64,000 nucleotides of DNA. Source: Modestobacter marinus (lineage in GTDB: Bacteria > Actinomycetota > Actinomycetes > Mycobacteriales > Geodermatophilaceae). The first letter of the stretch is position 1, and each line of letters begins with the position of its first letter. Of this stretch, positions 1 to 11,694 are shown piece after piece. The notes under the pieces are model-generated. The model saw nothing but the letters and a program-made list of their open reading frames with translations, did not search any database and was not told where the DNA came from. The DNA lies in the NCBI RefSeq assembly GCF_011758655.1, contig NZ_JAAMPA010000001.1, positions 3,162,001 through 3,226,000 on the forward strand, given 5' to 3'. A program made the translations under genes and the position numbers.

Positions 1-19
1 CCCCGTAGGTGGGCCGGGC

Positions 20-25
20 TACAGT
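20..25 (+). promoter_or_regulatory. Candidate -10 element for ctaB
   Basis: TACAGT fits the actinobacterial TANNNT -10 pattern and lies about 80 bases before the GTG start of ctaB. No convincing -35 is visible, partly because the window begins here. Confidence 0.3.
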
Positions 26-105
26 GGTCGGGCTACCCCATCCCCGGCGGAGAAGGACCTCGTGGTGCCCTGCTGCCCGCGCGACGCCGCGCCTCTGGGC
101 CCCCG

Positions 106-1029
106 GTGACGGCGATCGCCGACCGCGCCGTGAGCCGGCCCCGGCCACTGCGGTCCACCGGCGGGACGGTCGCCGCCTACGTGTCGCTGACCAAGCCGAA
201 GCTCGTCGAGCTGCTGCTGGTCACCACGCTGCCGGCGATGATGCTCGCGGCCGGGGGCTGGCCGGGCACCGGCCTGGTCGTCGCCACCCTGGTCGGCGGC
301 ATGCTCGCCGCCGGGGCCGCCAACACGATCAACTGCTGGTACGACCGGGACATCGACCGGCTGATGTCGCGCACCCGCGACCGGCCGATCCCCAGCGGGG
401 TCATCGCGCCGCGCAACGCGCTGGTCTTCGGTGTCCTGCTGGCGTGGGTCTCGCTGATCCTGCTCGGCCTGTTCACCACGCCGCTGGCCACGGCCCTCGC
501 GGCCGCCGCGGTGCTGGCCTACTCGGTGCTCTACACGATGGTGCTCAAGCGCCGGACCAGGCACAACACAGTCTTCGGTGGGCTGCCGGGTGCCGCGCCG
601 GTGCTGATCGGCTGGGCCGCGGTCACCGGTTCGCTGGACTGGCCCGCCTTCGTCTTCTTCGGCATCGTCTTCTGCTGGCAGATGCCGCACTTCTGGGCGC
701 TGGCCAGCCGGTTCCGCTTCGACTACTTCCGGGCCGGGGTGCCGATGCTCTCGGTGGTCGCCGGGCCGGTCACCGTGGGGCGCCAGTCCGTGGCCTGGGC
801 CTGGGGCACGCTGGGCACCTCGCTGCTGATGGTGCCGGCGACGCCGCAGCTGGGCTGGGTCACCGGCCTCGCCACGCTGGGCCTGGGCGCCTGGTACGTC
901 GCGGAGTCGCACGCTTGGCTGCGGCGGATCAAGGCCGGCGTCCCGGACCGTCCGATGCGGCTGTTCTCGGTGTCGATCACCTACATGACGCTGCTGTCGA
1001 TCGCCCTGGTGGCCGACGTCCTCGTCTGA
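106..1029 (+). CDS. ctaB: Protoheme IX farnesyltransferase (heme O synthase)
   Basis: This integral membrane enzyme adds a farnesyl group to heme b, giving heme O for cytochrome oxidase assembly. The 307-residue product carries the prenyltransferase motif NTINCWYDRDID at about residues 73-84 and the second family motif LKRRTRHNTVFGG at about 147-159, with hydrophobic segments around both. The GTG start gives the usual family length. The gene is convergent with ctaA, which performs the next step, across a repeat-filled gap. The final 25 bases of the gene recur exactly 100 bp downstream inside that gap. The family assignment is secure from the motifs. Confidence 0.96.
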   Translation: MTAIADRAVSRPRPLRSTGGTVAAYVSLTKPKLVELLLVTTLPAMMLAAGGWPGTGLVVATLVGGMLAAGAANTINCWYDRDIDRLMSRTRDRPIPSGVIAPRNALVFGVLLAWVSLILLGLFTTPLATALAAAAVLAYSVLYTMVLKRRTRHNTVFGGLPGAAPVLIGWAAVTGSLDWPAFVFFGIVFCWQMPHFWALASRFRFDYFRAGVPMLSVVAGPVTVGRQSVAWAWGTLGTSLLMVPATPQLGWVTGLATLGLGAWYVAESHAWLRRIKAGVPDRPMRLFSVSITYMTLLSIALVADVLV

Positions 1030-1336
1030 CGGTCGCCCTGCCCGACGGTCGCCCTGCCTGGCGGTCGCCCTGCCTGGCGGACGCGTTGCCTGGCGGTCGC
1101 CCTGCCTGGTGGCCGACGTCCTCGTCTGACGGACGCGCTGCCTGACGGACGCGCTGCCTGACGGACGCGCTGCCTGACGGACGCGCTGCCTGACGGACGC
1201 GCTGCCTGACGGACGCGCTGCCTGACGGACGCGCTGCCTGACGGACGCGCTGCCTGACGGGTCGTGCTGCCTGACGGACGCGCTGCCTGACGGGTCGTGC
1301 TGCCTGGCGGGTCGCGCTGCCCGAGGGACGCGCTGT
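1026..1336. repeat. 16-bp tandem repeat array after ctaB
   Basis: The array begins on the ctaB stop codon. Five degenerate 16-bp units (1026-1105) are followed by a 20-bp piece copied from the ctaB 3' end (1106-1125). Eight perfect copies of CTGACGGACGCGCTGC follow (1126-1253), then a 17-bp variant (1254-1270), one more perfect unit (1271-1286), two further 17-bp variants (1287-1303, 1304-1320) and a decayed unit. The period is not a multiple of three and units vary by one base, so the array is not coding. There are no spacers. It looks like a minisatellite that grew from the gene end. Confidence 0.93.
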
Positions 1337-1484
1337 CGGTTCGGCCGTCCTCTCTGGCGGCCCGGACTGCCGCGCCACGGCTGTGCTGCGCGATCTGAGG
1401 CCCGGCCGACGGCCGCGGCCGACGCGCGAGGCCGGCCAGGACCGTGGCACGCGGCATGGGCTGGCCCACCGCGGTGCAGGTGGG

Positions 1485-1681
1485 GACTGTGCGGCCGGTG
1501 CCCGCTTCGCCGGGTAGGTGGGCAGCAGGCGCACATCGCCGGGCGCTTGGCGCGTGGGAGCACGGAGCAGCGCGGGGGTGGTCGGAGCAGGCGGCACTGT
1601 GCGCTGGGTGTCCGGAGCAGCCGGGCACTGTGCGCTGGGTGCCCGCTTCCCGCAGAGGTGGGCAGTGGGCGCACATTGCCG
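1485..1681. repeat. Imperfect direct repeats in the ctaB-ctaA gap
   Basis: Positions 1485-1541 and 1626-1681 are two diverged copies of a 56-57 bp element, each running from ACTGTGCG to GCACAT(C/T)GCCG with one indel. A third partial copy at 1594-1610 repeats CACTGTGCGCTGGGTG. All open frames across 1337-1822 have low-complexity Arg/Ala/Pro-rich translations with no recognisable domain, so I call no gene. The remainder of this stretch (1337-1484 and 1682-1822) shows nothing further. The element may be a dispersed intergenic repeat of the genome, which cannot be tested here. Confidence 0.6.
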
Positions 1682-1822
1682 TGCACGCCGCGCGGGTGGC
1701 CGCGAGAGCGAACGACGCGGGGCGCCTGAGCGGCGTGCGGCGGGTGCGACGCGAACGGGGGGCGCGTCAGCGGGTGGCGCGCGGGGGGGCGCCACGCAGG
1801 AGGTGACGGCGCCGCACCCTTG

Positions 1823-2764
1823 TCAGCGGGTGGCGCGCTCGCGGGTGGGGGTGGCCGCCACGGGGAGCTCGGACGCTGGGCCGCGGACCGACCAGGCCAG
1901 CCGGGCGGTGTAGACGACGATCAGCACCGCGCCGGCCATGTGCAGCAGCACCAGCAAGGCGGGCAGGTCGGTGAAGTACTGGACGTAGCCGATGACCCCC
2001 TGGGCCAGCTCGACGATCAGCAGGTCCCGCGCGGCCCGGCGCACCCGGCCGGGGGAGTCGGTGGCGTGCAGCCCGACCAGCAGCGCGATGGTCAGCCCGA
2101 TCAGCAGGAAGACGGCGTCGGCGTGCAACTGGCTCATCAGCTCCGGGTCGAGACCGGTGCGCCCGGCCTCCGGGTCGCCGCTGTGCGGCCCGCTGCCGGT
2201 GACCACGGTGCCCAGCACCTGCACGGCGGCCACGGTGGCGGCGACCCCGGTGACCAGCAGGGCGAACGGCCGCCGGACCACCAGCTGACCGACCCCGGGC
2301 TCGCGCGACCGCAGCCACAGGATCGTGGCGATGGCCACCAGCACGCTGGAGACCAGGAAGTGTGCGGCGACCGTCCACGGGTTCAGCCCGGTCAGCACGG
2401 TGACCCCGCCCAGCAGCGCCTGCGCCGGGATGCCGAGCAGGCCGAGCACGGCCAGCCGGCGCAGGTCGCGGCGCGCGGAGCGGAACACCGCCACCACGGT
2501 GGCGAACGCCACGGCCACCAGCACGAAGGTCAGCAGCCGGTTGCCGAACTCGATCAGCCCGTGGCCGGCCAGCTCCGCCGTGGGGCGGATGCTCCCGTCG
2601 GTGCACTCGGGCCAGGTCGGGCAGCCGAGGCCCGAGCCGGTCAGCCGGACCGCACCGCCGGTCACCACGATCACCCCGTTGGCGACCACGTTGGCCAGCG
2701 CGATGCGCGAGACGGTCGACGGGCTCACCGAGGCTGAGCGCACCGACGCGGGAAGAACCGACAC
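1823..2764 (-). CDS. ctaA: Heme A synthase (COX15/CtaA family)
   Basis: The enzyme oxidises the C8 methyl of heme O to make heme A for aa3-type oxidase and works in the membrane. The product has about eight membrane spans. It shows the extracytoplasmic cysteine pair in GCPTWPEC, as in Bacillus-type CtaA, and heme-ligand histidines in AAHFLVS, LHADAVFLL and LLHMAGA. In the first half the usual EFxHR is FGNR, with Asn in the His position, which I believe is common in actinobacteria. The GTG start at 2764 is chosen because TAAGTA lies 11 nt upstream. A GTG at 2728 (product beginning VSPSTVSRIAL) is a real alternative. Neither has a good Shine-Dalgarno. Confidence 0.93.
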   Translation of the reverse strand: MSVLPASVRSASVSPSTVSRIALANVVANGVIVVTGGAVRLTGSGLGCPTWPECTDGSIRPTAELAGHGLIEFGNRLLTFVLVAVAFATVVAVFRSARRDLRRLAVLGLLGIPAQALLGGVTVLTGLNPWTVAAHFLVSSVLVAIATILWLRSREPGVGQLVVRRPFALLVTGVAATVAAVQVLGTVVTGSGPHSGDPEAGRTGLDPELMSQLHADAVFLLIGLTIALLVGLHATDSPGRVRRAARDLLIVELAQGVIGYVQYFTDLPALLVLLHMAGAVLIVVYTARLAWSVRGPASELPVAATPTRERATR

Positions 2765-2775
2765 GCTCCCGATGC

Positions 2776-2781
2776 TACTTA
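2776..2781 (-). promoter_or_regulatory. Candidate -10 element for ctaA
   Basis: On the minus strand TAAGTA lies 11 nt before the GTG chosen as the ctaA start, suggesting a very short leader. It faces the clp gene, so the 168 bp between the two starts would hold both divergent promoters. Confidence 0.3.
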
Positions 2782-2932
2782 TCTCGGTGCCCGCGCCGCC
2801 CGGCCCGATCAGCCGTCCGGCGGCCCGCGCCACGAGCGTGCAGCCCCGCGCCGAGAACCCGGCGATCCGTGGGCAGCGACCGCCGTGGGCCTGTGTGCAC
2901 CGCCACATCGACACGAGAGGCGGCCATCTCCG

Positions 2933-5482
2933 ATGACCAGTGGTTTCCCCGGCGGCTCCTTCGGGGGCAGCCCGTTCGACGACTTCTTCTCCGCCTTCCT
3001 CGGCGGCCCCGGCGCGCGGCGCGGCATGCAGCGGGTGGACATCACCCAGCTGCTCAGCGAGCACTCCCGTGAGGTGGTCACCACCGCGGCACAGCAGGCC
3101 AGCGAGTGGGGCAGCGCGGACCTGCACACCGAGCACCTGCTCTGGGCGCTGGCCGGCCACGAGCCGACCCGCACCCTGCTCGACCGCGCCGGGGCCGACC
3201 CGGAGCAGCTGCGCCAGCAGCTGGCCGGCCTGCTCCAGCAGGGCGAGCCGACCGGTCAGCCGGTGTCGCTGAGCCCGGCCACGAAGCGGACGCTCCTGGA
3301 CGCCCACCAGGTGTCCCGGGCCAGCGGCTCGACCTACATCGGCCCCGAGCACCTGCTGTTCGCGCTGTCGGTGAACCAGGACTCCGGTGCCGGCCGTCTG
3401 CTGGGCGGCGCCCGGGTCACCCCGGAGGCGCTGCAGCGGGCCGCGGCCGGCGGGCCCAGCGCGGTCCGGGGCGGCGGGGCTGGTGGCGAGCAGCCGCCGT
3501 CCTCCACCCCGACCCTCGACGAGTTCGGACGCGACCTCACCCAGCTGGCCCGGGACGGGAAGATCGACCCGGTCATCGGCCGGGCGCAGGAGATCGAGCA
3601 GACGATCGAGGTGCTCTCCCGCCGGACCAAGAACAACCCGGTGCTTATCGGGGAGGCCGGCGTCGGCAAGACGGCGATCGCCGAGGGCATCGCCGCGCAG
3701 ATCGCCGAGGGCGACGTCCCCGAGTCCCTCCGTGGTCGCCGGTTGGTCGAGCTGGACCTCACCGGACTGGTCGCCGGCACCCGGTACCGCGGTGACTTCG
3801 AGGAGCGGCTCAAGAAGGTGATGGACGAGATCCGCGAGCACAGCGACGAGGTCATCGTCTTCATCGACGAGCTGCACACCGTGGTCGCCGCCGGCGGGTC
3901 GGAGGGATCGGCCGGGGCCGGCAACATCCTCAAGCCGGCGCTGGCCCGCGGGGAGCTGCACATCGTGGGCGCGACGACGCTGGAGGAGTACCGGCGCAAC
4001 GTCGAGAAGGACCCGGCGCTGGAGCGGCGCTTCCAGCCCGTCCTGGTCCCCGAGCCCAGCACGCAGGACACCATCGCGATCCTGCGTGGGCTGCGGGACC
4101 GCTACGAGGCGCACCACCAGGTCCGGTTCACCGACGAGGCGCTGGTCGCCGCCGCCGAGCTGTCCGAGCGGTACGTCACCGACCGGCACCTGCCGGACAA
4201 GGCGATCGACCTGATCGACCAGGCCGGTGCCCGCACCCGGCTGCGCGTCAAGCGGCCCACCACCGACCTGCGGGCGCTGGAGCAGGAGGTGCAGCGGCTG
4301 CACCGGGAGAAGGACCAGGCGGTCGCCGCCGAGCAGTACGAGCGCGCCTCGACGCTGCGTGACGAGTGCAAGGCGGCGCAGGCCGAGCTGGACCGCGCCC
4401 GCTCCGGTGGGGACGCCGGCATCCCCGAGGTCGGCGTCGCCGAGATCGCCGAAGTCGTCTCCCGGGCGACCGGCGTGCCGGTGGCCCAGCTGACCGAGGA
4501 GGAGCGCGACCGGCTGCTGCGCCTGGAGGACGTCCTGCACCAGCGGGTGGTCGGCCAGGACGAGGCCGTCGAGGTCGTCGCCGAGGCGATCCGCCGTTCG
4601 CGGGCGGGCCTGGGCGACCCGGACCGGCCCATCGGCAGCTTCCTGTTCCTCGGCCCGACCGGGGTCGGCAAGACCGAGCTGGCCCGGGCGCTGGCGGAGG
4701 CGCTGTTCGGCGACTCCGACCGGATGACCCGGCTGGACATGAGCGAGTTCCAGGAGCGGCACGCGGTCAGCCGGCTGGTCGGCTCGCCCCCCGGCTACGT
4801 GGGGTACGAGGACGCCGGTCAGCTGACCGAGGCGGTGCGGCGCCGTCCCTACTCGGTGGTGCTGCTCGACGAGGTGGAGAAGGCGCACCCGGACGTGTTC
4901 AACACGCTGCTCCAGCTGCTGGACGACGGCCGGCTGACCGACTCGCAGGGCCGCACGGTCGACTTCACCAACACCGTCGTGATCATGACCAGCAACCTCG
5001 GGTCGGAGGCGATCGTCAACGCCGGCCGGGGCCCGCTGGGCTTCACCGCCCACGGCAACGCGGGCGACGACCTGCGCGACCAGGTGATGCGGCGGCTGCG
5101 GGACGCCTTCCGGCCGGAGTTCCTCAACCGGATCGACGAGATCGTCGTCTTCCGACAGCTGGAGGCCGAGCAGCTGGCGCGGATCACCGACCTGCTGCTG
5201 GACGAGACCCGGCGACGGCTGTCCGCCCAGGACGTCGCCATCGAGTTCACGCCGGAGGCGGTGGCCTGGCTGGCCGAGCGGGGGCACGAGCCGCAGTTCG
5301 GGGCTCGGCCGCTGCGCCGGGCGATCCAGCGGGAGGTCGACAACCGGCTCTCCCGGCTGGTGCTCGGCGGGCAGTTGGGGGCCGGCCAGCGGGTGACCGT
5401 CGACGTCACCGACGGGGAGCTGGACCTGCAGGTGGCCGCGGGCGACCGGGCCACCGACGCGGAGGCCCCGGCGGCGATGTGA
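2933..5482 (+). CDS. ClpC-like AAA+ protease unfoldase subunit
   Basis: This is a two-ring Hsp100 unfoldase that would feed proteins to ClpP. The 849-residue product opens with a Gly/Phe-rich segment (about 1-30), then a Clp N-domain (about 33-170). The first AAA+ module has Walker A GEAGVGKT near 240 and Walker B VIVFIDE. A UVR-like coiled middle segment follows (about 448-490). The second module has Walker [10 protein letters not shown] near 574 and Walker [13 protein letters not shown]. An LGF tripeptide near 701-703 matches the ClpP-docking loop. The Gly/Phe-rich start is unlike housekeeping ClpC, so it is probably a paralogue. The ATG at 2933 follows GAGAGG by 13 nt; an upstream in-frame start would add residues without a conserved look. 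Confidence 0.9.
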   Translation: MTSGFPGGSFGGSPFDDFFSAFLGGPGARRGMQRVDITQLLSEHSREVVTTAAQQASEWGSADLHTEHLLWALAGHEPTRTLLDRAGADPEQLRQQLAGLLQQGEPTGQPVSLSPATKRTLLDAHQVSRASGSTYIGPEHLLFALSVNQDSGAGRLLGGARVTPEALQRAAAGGPSAVRGGGAGGEQPPSSTPTLDEFGRDLTQLARDGKIDPVIGRAQEIEQTIEVLSRRTKNNPVLIGEAGVGKTAIAEGIAAQIAEGDVPESLRGRRLVELDLTGLVAGTRYRGDFEERLKKVMDEIREHSDEVIVFIDELHTVVAAGGSEGSAGAGNILKPALARGELHIVGATTLEEYRRNVEKDPALERRFQPVLVPEPSTQDTIAILRGLRDRYEAHHQVRFTDEALVAAAELSERYVTDRHLPDKAIDLIDQAGARTRLRVKRPTTDLRALEQEVQRLHREKDQAVAAEQYERASTLRDECKAAQAELDRARSGGDAGIPEVGVAEIAEVVSRATGVPVAQLTEEERDRLLRLEDVLHQRVVGQDEAVEVVAEAIRRSRAGLGDPDRPIGSFLFLGPTGVGKTELARALAEALFGDSDRMTRLDMSEFQERHAVSRLVGSPPGYVGYEDAGQLTEAVRRRPYSVVLLDEVEKAHPDVFNTLLQLLDDGRLTDSQGRTVDFTNTVVIMTSNLGSEAIVNAGRGPLGFTAHGNAGDDLRDQVMRRLRDAFRPEFLNRIDEIVVFRQLEAEQLARITDLLLDETRRRLSAQDVAIEFTPEAVAWLAERGHEPQFGARPLRRAIQREVDNRLSRLVLGGQLGAGQRVTVDVTDGELDLQVAAGDRATDAEAPAAM

Positions 5483-5490
5483 CCTGCCTC

Positions 5491-5536
5491 TCGGGGAGCC
5501 CGCAGGTAAGGACGGCCTTGCTTGCGGGCTCCCCGA
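5491..5536 (+). terminator. Hairpin terminator after the clp gene
   Basis: A perfect 14-bp inverted repeat (5491-5504 with 5523-5536) encloses an 18-nt loop that can itself pair AAGG with CCTT. It starts nine bases after the clp stop and is followed by ATTAA rather than a U tract, as is usual in actinobacteria. Its right arm overlaps the likely -35 of sufR. Confidence 0.75.
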
Positions 5537-5558
5537 TTAAGCACACAATCGTGTTGTG
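5522..5558 (+). promoter_or_regulatory. sufR promoter with candidate SufR operator
   Basis: TTGCGG (5522-5527), a 16-bp spacer and CACAAT (5544-5549) form a plausible promoter that would give a leaderless or nearly leaderless sufR mRNA. The -10 and start codon sit within an inverted repeat, CACAA-N5-TTGTG (5544-5558), which also contains ACAC-N4-GTGT. Mycobacterial SufR is reported to bind ACAC/TGTG-type inverted repeats at its own promoter, so autorepression from this site is a reasonable inference. Confidence 0.55.
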
Positions 5559-6401
5559 GAATCCGCTGCGGCCCGAGCCGCCGTCCCCCAAGCCGGTGCG
5601 CCGGCCGAGGACGGACGCACCCGTGACCGGGTGAGCAGCCTCCTCCTCGAGCACGGTCCGCAGACCGCCGCCGAGCTCGCCGGCCGGCTGGGGATCTCCC
5701 CGGCCGCCGTACGCCGGCACCTCGACGGCCTGGTGGCCGCAGGTCGGGTCACCGAGCGTGAGGCGCCCGGCGGCCAGCGGGGGAGAGGGCGCCCGGCCCG
5801 CCGGTTCGCCCTGACCGACGCCGGCCGCGAGTCCTTCCCGCACGCCTACGACGACCTGGCGCTCACGGCGCTGCGCTTCGTCGCCGAGCACGGCGGGCCC
5901 GAGGCCGTCCGCGCCGTCGCCGAGCAGCAGCTCTCCGGGCTGGCGCAGCGGTGCTCCACCGCCGTGGAGTCCGCGATCGAGCAGGCGGAGCCGGGCTCCG
6001 AGGACGTCGACCGCGCGCAGGTGCTCGCCGTCGCGCTGACCGCCGAGGGCTACGCCGCGACCGCCTCGGCGATCTCCAGCGGCGGGCAGCTGTGCCAGCA
6101 CCACTGCCCGGTCGCCCACGTCGCGGCCGAGTTCCCGCAGCTGTGCGAGGCTGAGACCGCGGTGATCAGCCGGCTGGTCGGCACCCACGTGCAGCGGCTG
6201 GCCACGATCGCCCACGGCGACGGCATCTGCACCACCCACATCCCCGCGCAGCTCGCCCTCCGGGCCGGGCTCCGCGCCGGGAACAAAGCCACCTCTGCAC
6301 GCCCTGTACCTGCTGGTCGCGCCACGGCCTCGGAGCACCCGACCGCCGGCGCCAGCACTCGCACCACCCCCTCGATCGACCGGGAGAGGACCCCCGCATG
6401 A
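5556..6401 (+). CDS. sufR: SufR-type Fe-S sensing transcriptional regulator
   Basis: SufR represses the suf operon when it holds an Fe-S cluster. The 281-residue product has a winged HTH at about residues 25-85 ([20 protein letters not shown], then a basic wing [12 protein letters not shown]). The cluster-ligand cysteines are C180, C184 and C197 in the pattern CxxxC-x12-C, as in mycobacterial SufR. The last 40 residues are a Thr/Ala/Pro-rich tail beyond the family core. The GTG start is the only one directly behind the promoter and overlaps the candidate operator. It overlaps sufB by four bases (ATGA), so repressor and operon are co-transcribed. Confidence 0.93.
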   Translation: MESAAARAAVPQAGAPAEDGRTRDRVSSLLLEHGPQTAAELAGRLGISPAAVRRHLDGLVAAGRVTEREAPGGQRGRGRPARRFALTDAGRESFPHAYDDLALTALRFVAEHGGPEAVRAVAEQQLSGLAQRCSTAVESAIEQAEPGSEDVDRAQVLAVALTAEGYAATASAISSGGQLCQHHCPVAHVAAEFPQLCEAETAVISRLVGTHVQRLATIAHGDGICTTHIPAQLALRAGLRAGNKATSARPVPAGRATASEHPTAGASTRTTPSIDRERTPA

Positions 6402-7840
6402 CCAGCACCCAGCAGCCGGCAGTGAGCACGCCGATGACGCAGGACGAGACGATCGACGCGCTCGGCCGCTACAAGTACGGCTGGGCCGACGCGGACACCG
6501 CCGGTGCCTCCGCCACCCGCGGCCTCAACGAGGACGTCGTCCGCGACATCTCGCGCCGCAAGAACGAGCCCGAGTGGATGCTCGAGCGCCGGCTCAAGGC
6601 GCTGAAGATCTTCGGCAAGAAGCCCATGCCCGACTGGGGCTCGGACCTCTCCGGCATCGACTTCCAGAACATCAAGTACTTCGTGCGCTCGACCGAGGCC
6701 CAGGCCACCACCTGGGACGAGCTGCCCGACGACATCAAGAATACCTACGACAAGCTCGGCATCCCGGAGGCGGAGAAGCAGCGCCTGGTCGCCGGTGTCG
6801 CGGCGCAGTACGAGTCCGAGGTCGTCTACCACAAGATCCGTGAGGACCTCGAGGAGCAGGGCGTCCTGTTCCTGGACACCGACACCGCGCTGCGCGAGCA
6901 CCCGGACCTGTTCCGTGAGTACTTCGGCTCGGTCATCCCCTCCGGGGACAACAAGTTCGCCGCGCTGAACACCGCGGTGTGGTCCGGTGGCTCGTTCATC
7001 TACGTGCCGCCGGGCGTGAACGTGGAGATCCCGCTGCAGGCCTACTTCCGGATCAACACCGAGAACATGGGCCAGTTCGAGCGGACCCTCATGATCATCG
7101 ACGAGGGCGCCTACGTGCACTACGTCGAGGGCTGCACCGCGCCGATCTACAAGACCGACTCGCTGCACTCCGCGGTCGTCGAGATCATCGTGAAGAAGAA
7201 CGCGCGCTGCCGGTACACGACCATCCAGAACTGGTCGAACAACGTCTACAACCTGGTCACCAAGCGGGCCGTGGCCCACGAGGGCGCGACCATGGAGTGG
7301 GTCGACGGCAACATCGGCTCCAAGGTGACGATGAAGTACCCGGCCGTGTGGATGACCGGTGAGCACGCCAAGGGCGAGGTCATGTCCATCGCCTTCGCCG
7401 GTGAGGGCCAGCACCAGGACGCCGGCGCCAAGATGGTGCACGCCGCGCCGCACACCTCCTCGACGATCGTGTCGAAGTCGGTCGCCCGGGGCGGTGGCCG
7501 CACCTCCTACCGCGGTCTCGTCCAGGTCGACGAGGGCGCCTACGGCTCCAAGTCGACGGTGAAGTGCGACGCGCTGCTGGTCGACACGATCAGCCGTTCG
7601 GACACCTACCCCTACGTCGACGTCCGCGAGGACGACGTGTCGATGGGCCACGAGGCGACCGTCTCGCGGGTCAGCGACGACCAGCTGTTCTACCTGATGA
7701 GCCGGGGGCTCTCCGAGGACGAGGCGATGGCGATGGTCGTGCGCGGCTTCGTCGAGCCCATCGCCCGGGAGCTGCCCATGGAGTACGCCCTCGAGCTCAA
7801 CCGCCTGATCGAGCTCCAGATGGAAGGTGCCGTCGGCTGA
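6398..7840 (+). CDS. sufB: Fe-S cluster assembly scaffold protein SufB
   Basis: SufB forms the SufBC2D scaffold on which sulfur and iron are assembled into clusters in the cytoplasm. The 480-residue product has the usual length and conserved blocks: RYKYGW near the N-terminus, the beta-helix core, KCDALLVDT carrying the Cys equivalent to the sulfur-accepting C405 of E. coli SufB, and [17 protein letters not shown] near the C-terminus. The ATG overlaps the sufR stop. There is no clear inserted intein, unlike in mycobacterial SufB. Confidence 0.97.
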   Translation: MTSTQQPAVSTPMTQDETIDALGRYKYGWADADTAGASATRGLNEDVVRDISRRKNEPEWMLERRLKALKIFGKKPMPDWGSDLSGIDFQNIKYFVRSTEAQATTWDELPDDIKNTYDKLGIPEAEKQRLVAGVAAQYESEVVYHKIREDLEEQGVLFLDTDTALREHPDLFREYFGSVIPSGDNKFAALNTAVWSGGSFIYVPPGVNVEIPLQAYFRINTENMGQFERTLMIIDEGAYVHYVEGCTAPIYKTDSLHSAVVEIIVKKNARCRYTTIQNWSNNVYNLVTKRAVAHEGATMEWVDGNIGSKVTMKYPAVWMTGEHAKGEVMSIAFAGEGQHQDAGAKMVHAAPHTSSTIVSKSVARGGGRTSYRGLVQVDEGAYGSKSTVKCDALLVDTISRSDTYPYVDVREDDVSMGHEATVSRVSDDQLFYLMSRGLSEDEAMAMVVRGFVEPIARELPMEYALELNRLIELQMEGAVG

Positions 7841-9171
7841 TGTCGGCTCCACGCAACCCCGGTACTGACGACCAGACCACCCTGACCACCGAGACGGCCA
7901 CCCTCGCCGGCGAGCTCTTCGCTCCCGGCGTGGGTGCCCAGGCCGGTCCGCCGACCACCCCGGCGGCCGGCACCGGCACCGCCGGCGACGCGCCCCCCGG
8001 GTCGCACTCGCACGGCGGGCCGGCGCCGACCGGCTCGCCGGCCGAGCGGTTCACCTCCACCGACCCGGAGGCGTTCGGCGCCCCGACCGGCCGCGAGGAG
8101 GAGTGGCGCTTCACCCCGATGCGCCGGGTCCGCGCGCTGCTGGACGGCGCGCCGTCCGACGCCTCGCTGACGTGGCAGAGCGACCTCCCCGAGGGCGCCG
8201 AGCTGACCTCGGTGGAGGCCGGCGACCCGCTGCTGAAGGGCCTGCCCGAGCCGGTCGACCGGCTCGCCGCGCTGACCCGTCAGCGCAGCGGGGGCGCGGC
8301 CGTGCTGCGGATCGCCAAGGAGGCCGTGCTCGACCGCCCGGTCACCCTGGGCCTGTCCGGCACCGGCAGCGACGACGTCGTGTGGGGCCAGCTCGTGGTC
8401 GAGGTCGGCGCGTTCGCGCAGGCGACCGTCGTCCTGGACCACTCCGGTCTGGCCCGCTACTCCGGCGGGGTCGCCTTCGTGCTCGGTGACGGTGCGCAGC
8501 TGACCGTCGTCTCGGTCCAGGACTGGGCGCCGGGCACGGTGCACGGCGGGCAGTACGACGCCGTCGTCGGCCGGGACGCCTCGCTCAAGCAGGTCGTGGT
8601 CACCCTCGGCGGCGACCTGGTCCGGCTGGTCAGCAACGTCCAGTACGCCGGCCCCGGCGGCTCCGTGGACCTCTACGGCGTCTACTTCGCCGACGAGACC
8701 CAGCACCAGGAGCACCGGCTGTGGGTCGACCACGGCACGCCGAACTGCCGCAGCAACGTCGTCTACAAGGGCGCGCTGCAGGGGGAGAAGGCGCACACGG
8801 TCTGGGTCGGCGACGTCCGGATCCGGCCGGCCGCGACCGGCACGGACACCTACGAGCTGAACCGCAACCTGGTGCTCACCGACGGCGCCCGCGCCGACTC
8901 GGTGCCGAACCTGGAGATCGAGACCGGCGAGATCGTCGGCGCCGGTCACGCCAGCGCCACCGGCCGGTTCGACGACGAGCAGCTGTTCTACCTCTGCTCG
9001 CGGGGGATCGACGCCGAGACCGCGCGTCGCCTCGTGGTGCGCGGCTTCTTCGCCGACGTCGTGCAGCACATCGGAATCCCCGAGCTGCAGGACCGGCTGA
9101 TGGGCACCATCGAGGCCCGCCTGGGTGCCCTGCCGGAGCTCGAGGAGCAGCCGGTCGAGGTCGGCGCATGA
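7840..9171 (+). CDS. sufD: Fe-S cluster assembly protein SufD
   Basis: SufD is the SufB paralogue that completes the SufBC2D scaffold. The 443-residue product starts at the ATG overlapping the sufB stop (TGATG). It has a variable Thr/Gly/Pro-rich N-terminus (about 1-75), the EEEWRFTPMRRV segment typical of actinobacterial SufD, and the C-terminal block GHASATGRFDDEQLFYLCSR containing the conserved histidine. A longer frame extends upstream into sufB but has no family similarity. Confidence 0.95.
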   Translation: MSAPRNPGTDDQTTLTTETATLAGELFAPGVGAQAGPPTTPAAGTGTAGDAPPGSHSHGGPAPTGSPAERFTSTDPEAFGAPTGREEEWRFTPMRRVRALLDGAPSDASLTWQSDLPEGAELTSVEAGDPLLKGLPEPVDRLAALTRQRSGGAAVLRIAKEAVLDRPVTLGLSGTGSDDVVWGQLVVEVGAFAQATVVLDHSGLARYSGGVAFVLGDGAQLTVVSVQDWAPGTVHGGQYDAVVGRDASLKQVVVTLGGDLVRLVSNVQYAGPGGSVDLYGVYFADETQHQEHRLWVDHGTPNCRSNVVYKGALQGEKAHTVWVGDVRIRPAATGTDTYELNRNLVLTDGARADSVPNLEIETGEIVGAGHASATGRFDDEQLFYLCSRGIDAETARRLVVRGFFADVVQHIGIPELQDRLMGTIEARLGALPELEEQPVEVGA

Positions 9172-9512
9172 CGTACGAGCGGGTCTGCGCGCTGTCCGAG
9201 GTGCCCGAGGACGGGTCCCTGCGGGTCGAGCTCGCCGACGTCGACGTCGCCGTCGTCCAGCTCGACGGCGAGGTCTACGCGATCCAGGACGTCTGCTCGC
9301 ACGCCGACGTCCCGCTGACCGACGGCGACGTCGACGACGTCGACGGCGCGCCGACCATCGAGTGCGCCCTGCACGGCTCGTGCTTCGACCTGCGCACCGG
9401 CCAGCCCACGAACCTCCCGGCCACCGAGCCGGTCCCCGTCTACCCGGTCCGGGTGGAGGGTGACGACGTCCTGGTGGACGTCGACGCCCCCCTCGCCGCG
9501 GCCACCCACTGA
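9168..9512 (+). CDS. Rieske-type [2Fe-2S] ferredoxin in the suf operon
   Basis: This is a small soluble Rieske ferredoxin (114 residues), resembling the non-heme oxygenase ferredoxin subunit. The ligand pairs CSH (in QDVCSHADVPL) and CALH (in IECALHGSCFD) are both present. It overlaps sufD by four bases and precedes sufC by 14 bases. Its place inside the suf operon is common in actinobacteria and suggests a role in electron supply to cluster assembly or repair, but the partner is not known from the sequence. Confidence 0.92.
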   Translation: MTYERVCALSEVPEDGSLRVELADVDVAVVQLDGEVYAIQDVCSHADVPLTDGDVDDVDGAPTIECALHGSCFDLRTGQPTNLPATEPVPVYPVRVEGDDVLVDVDAPLAAATH

Positions 9513-9526
9513 GGAGCGAGAAACCC

Positions 9527-11693
<2,167 letters not shown>

Positions 11694-11694
<1 letters not shown>

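Noticed and set aside
1126-1320. Regular short repeats resembling a CRISPR array
   Set aside because: The 16-bp units are directly contiguous with no spacers and no cas genes are near.
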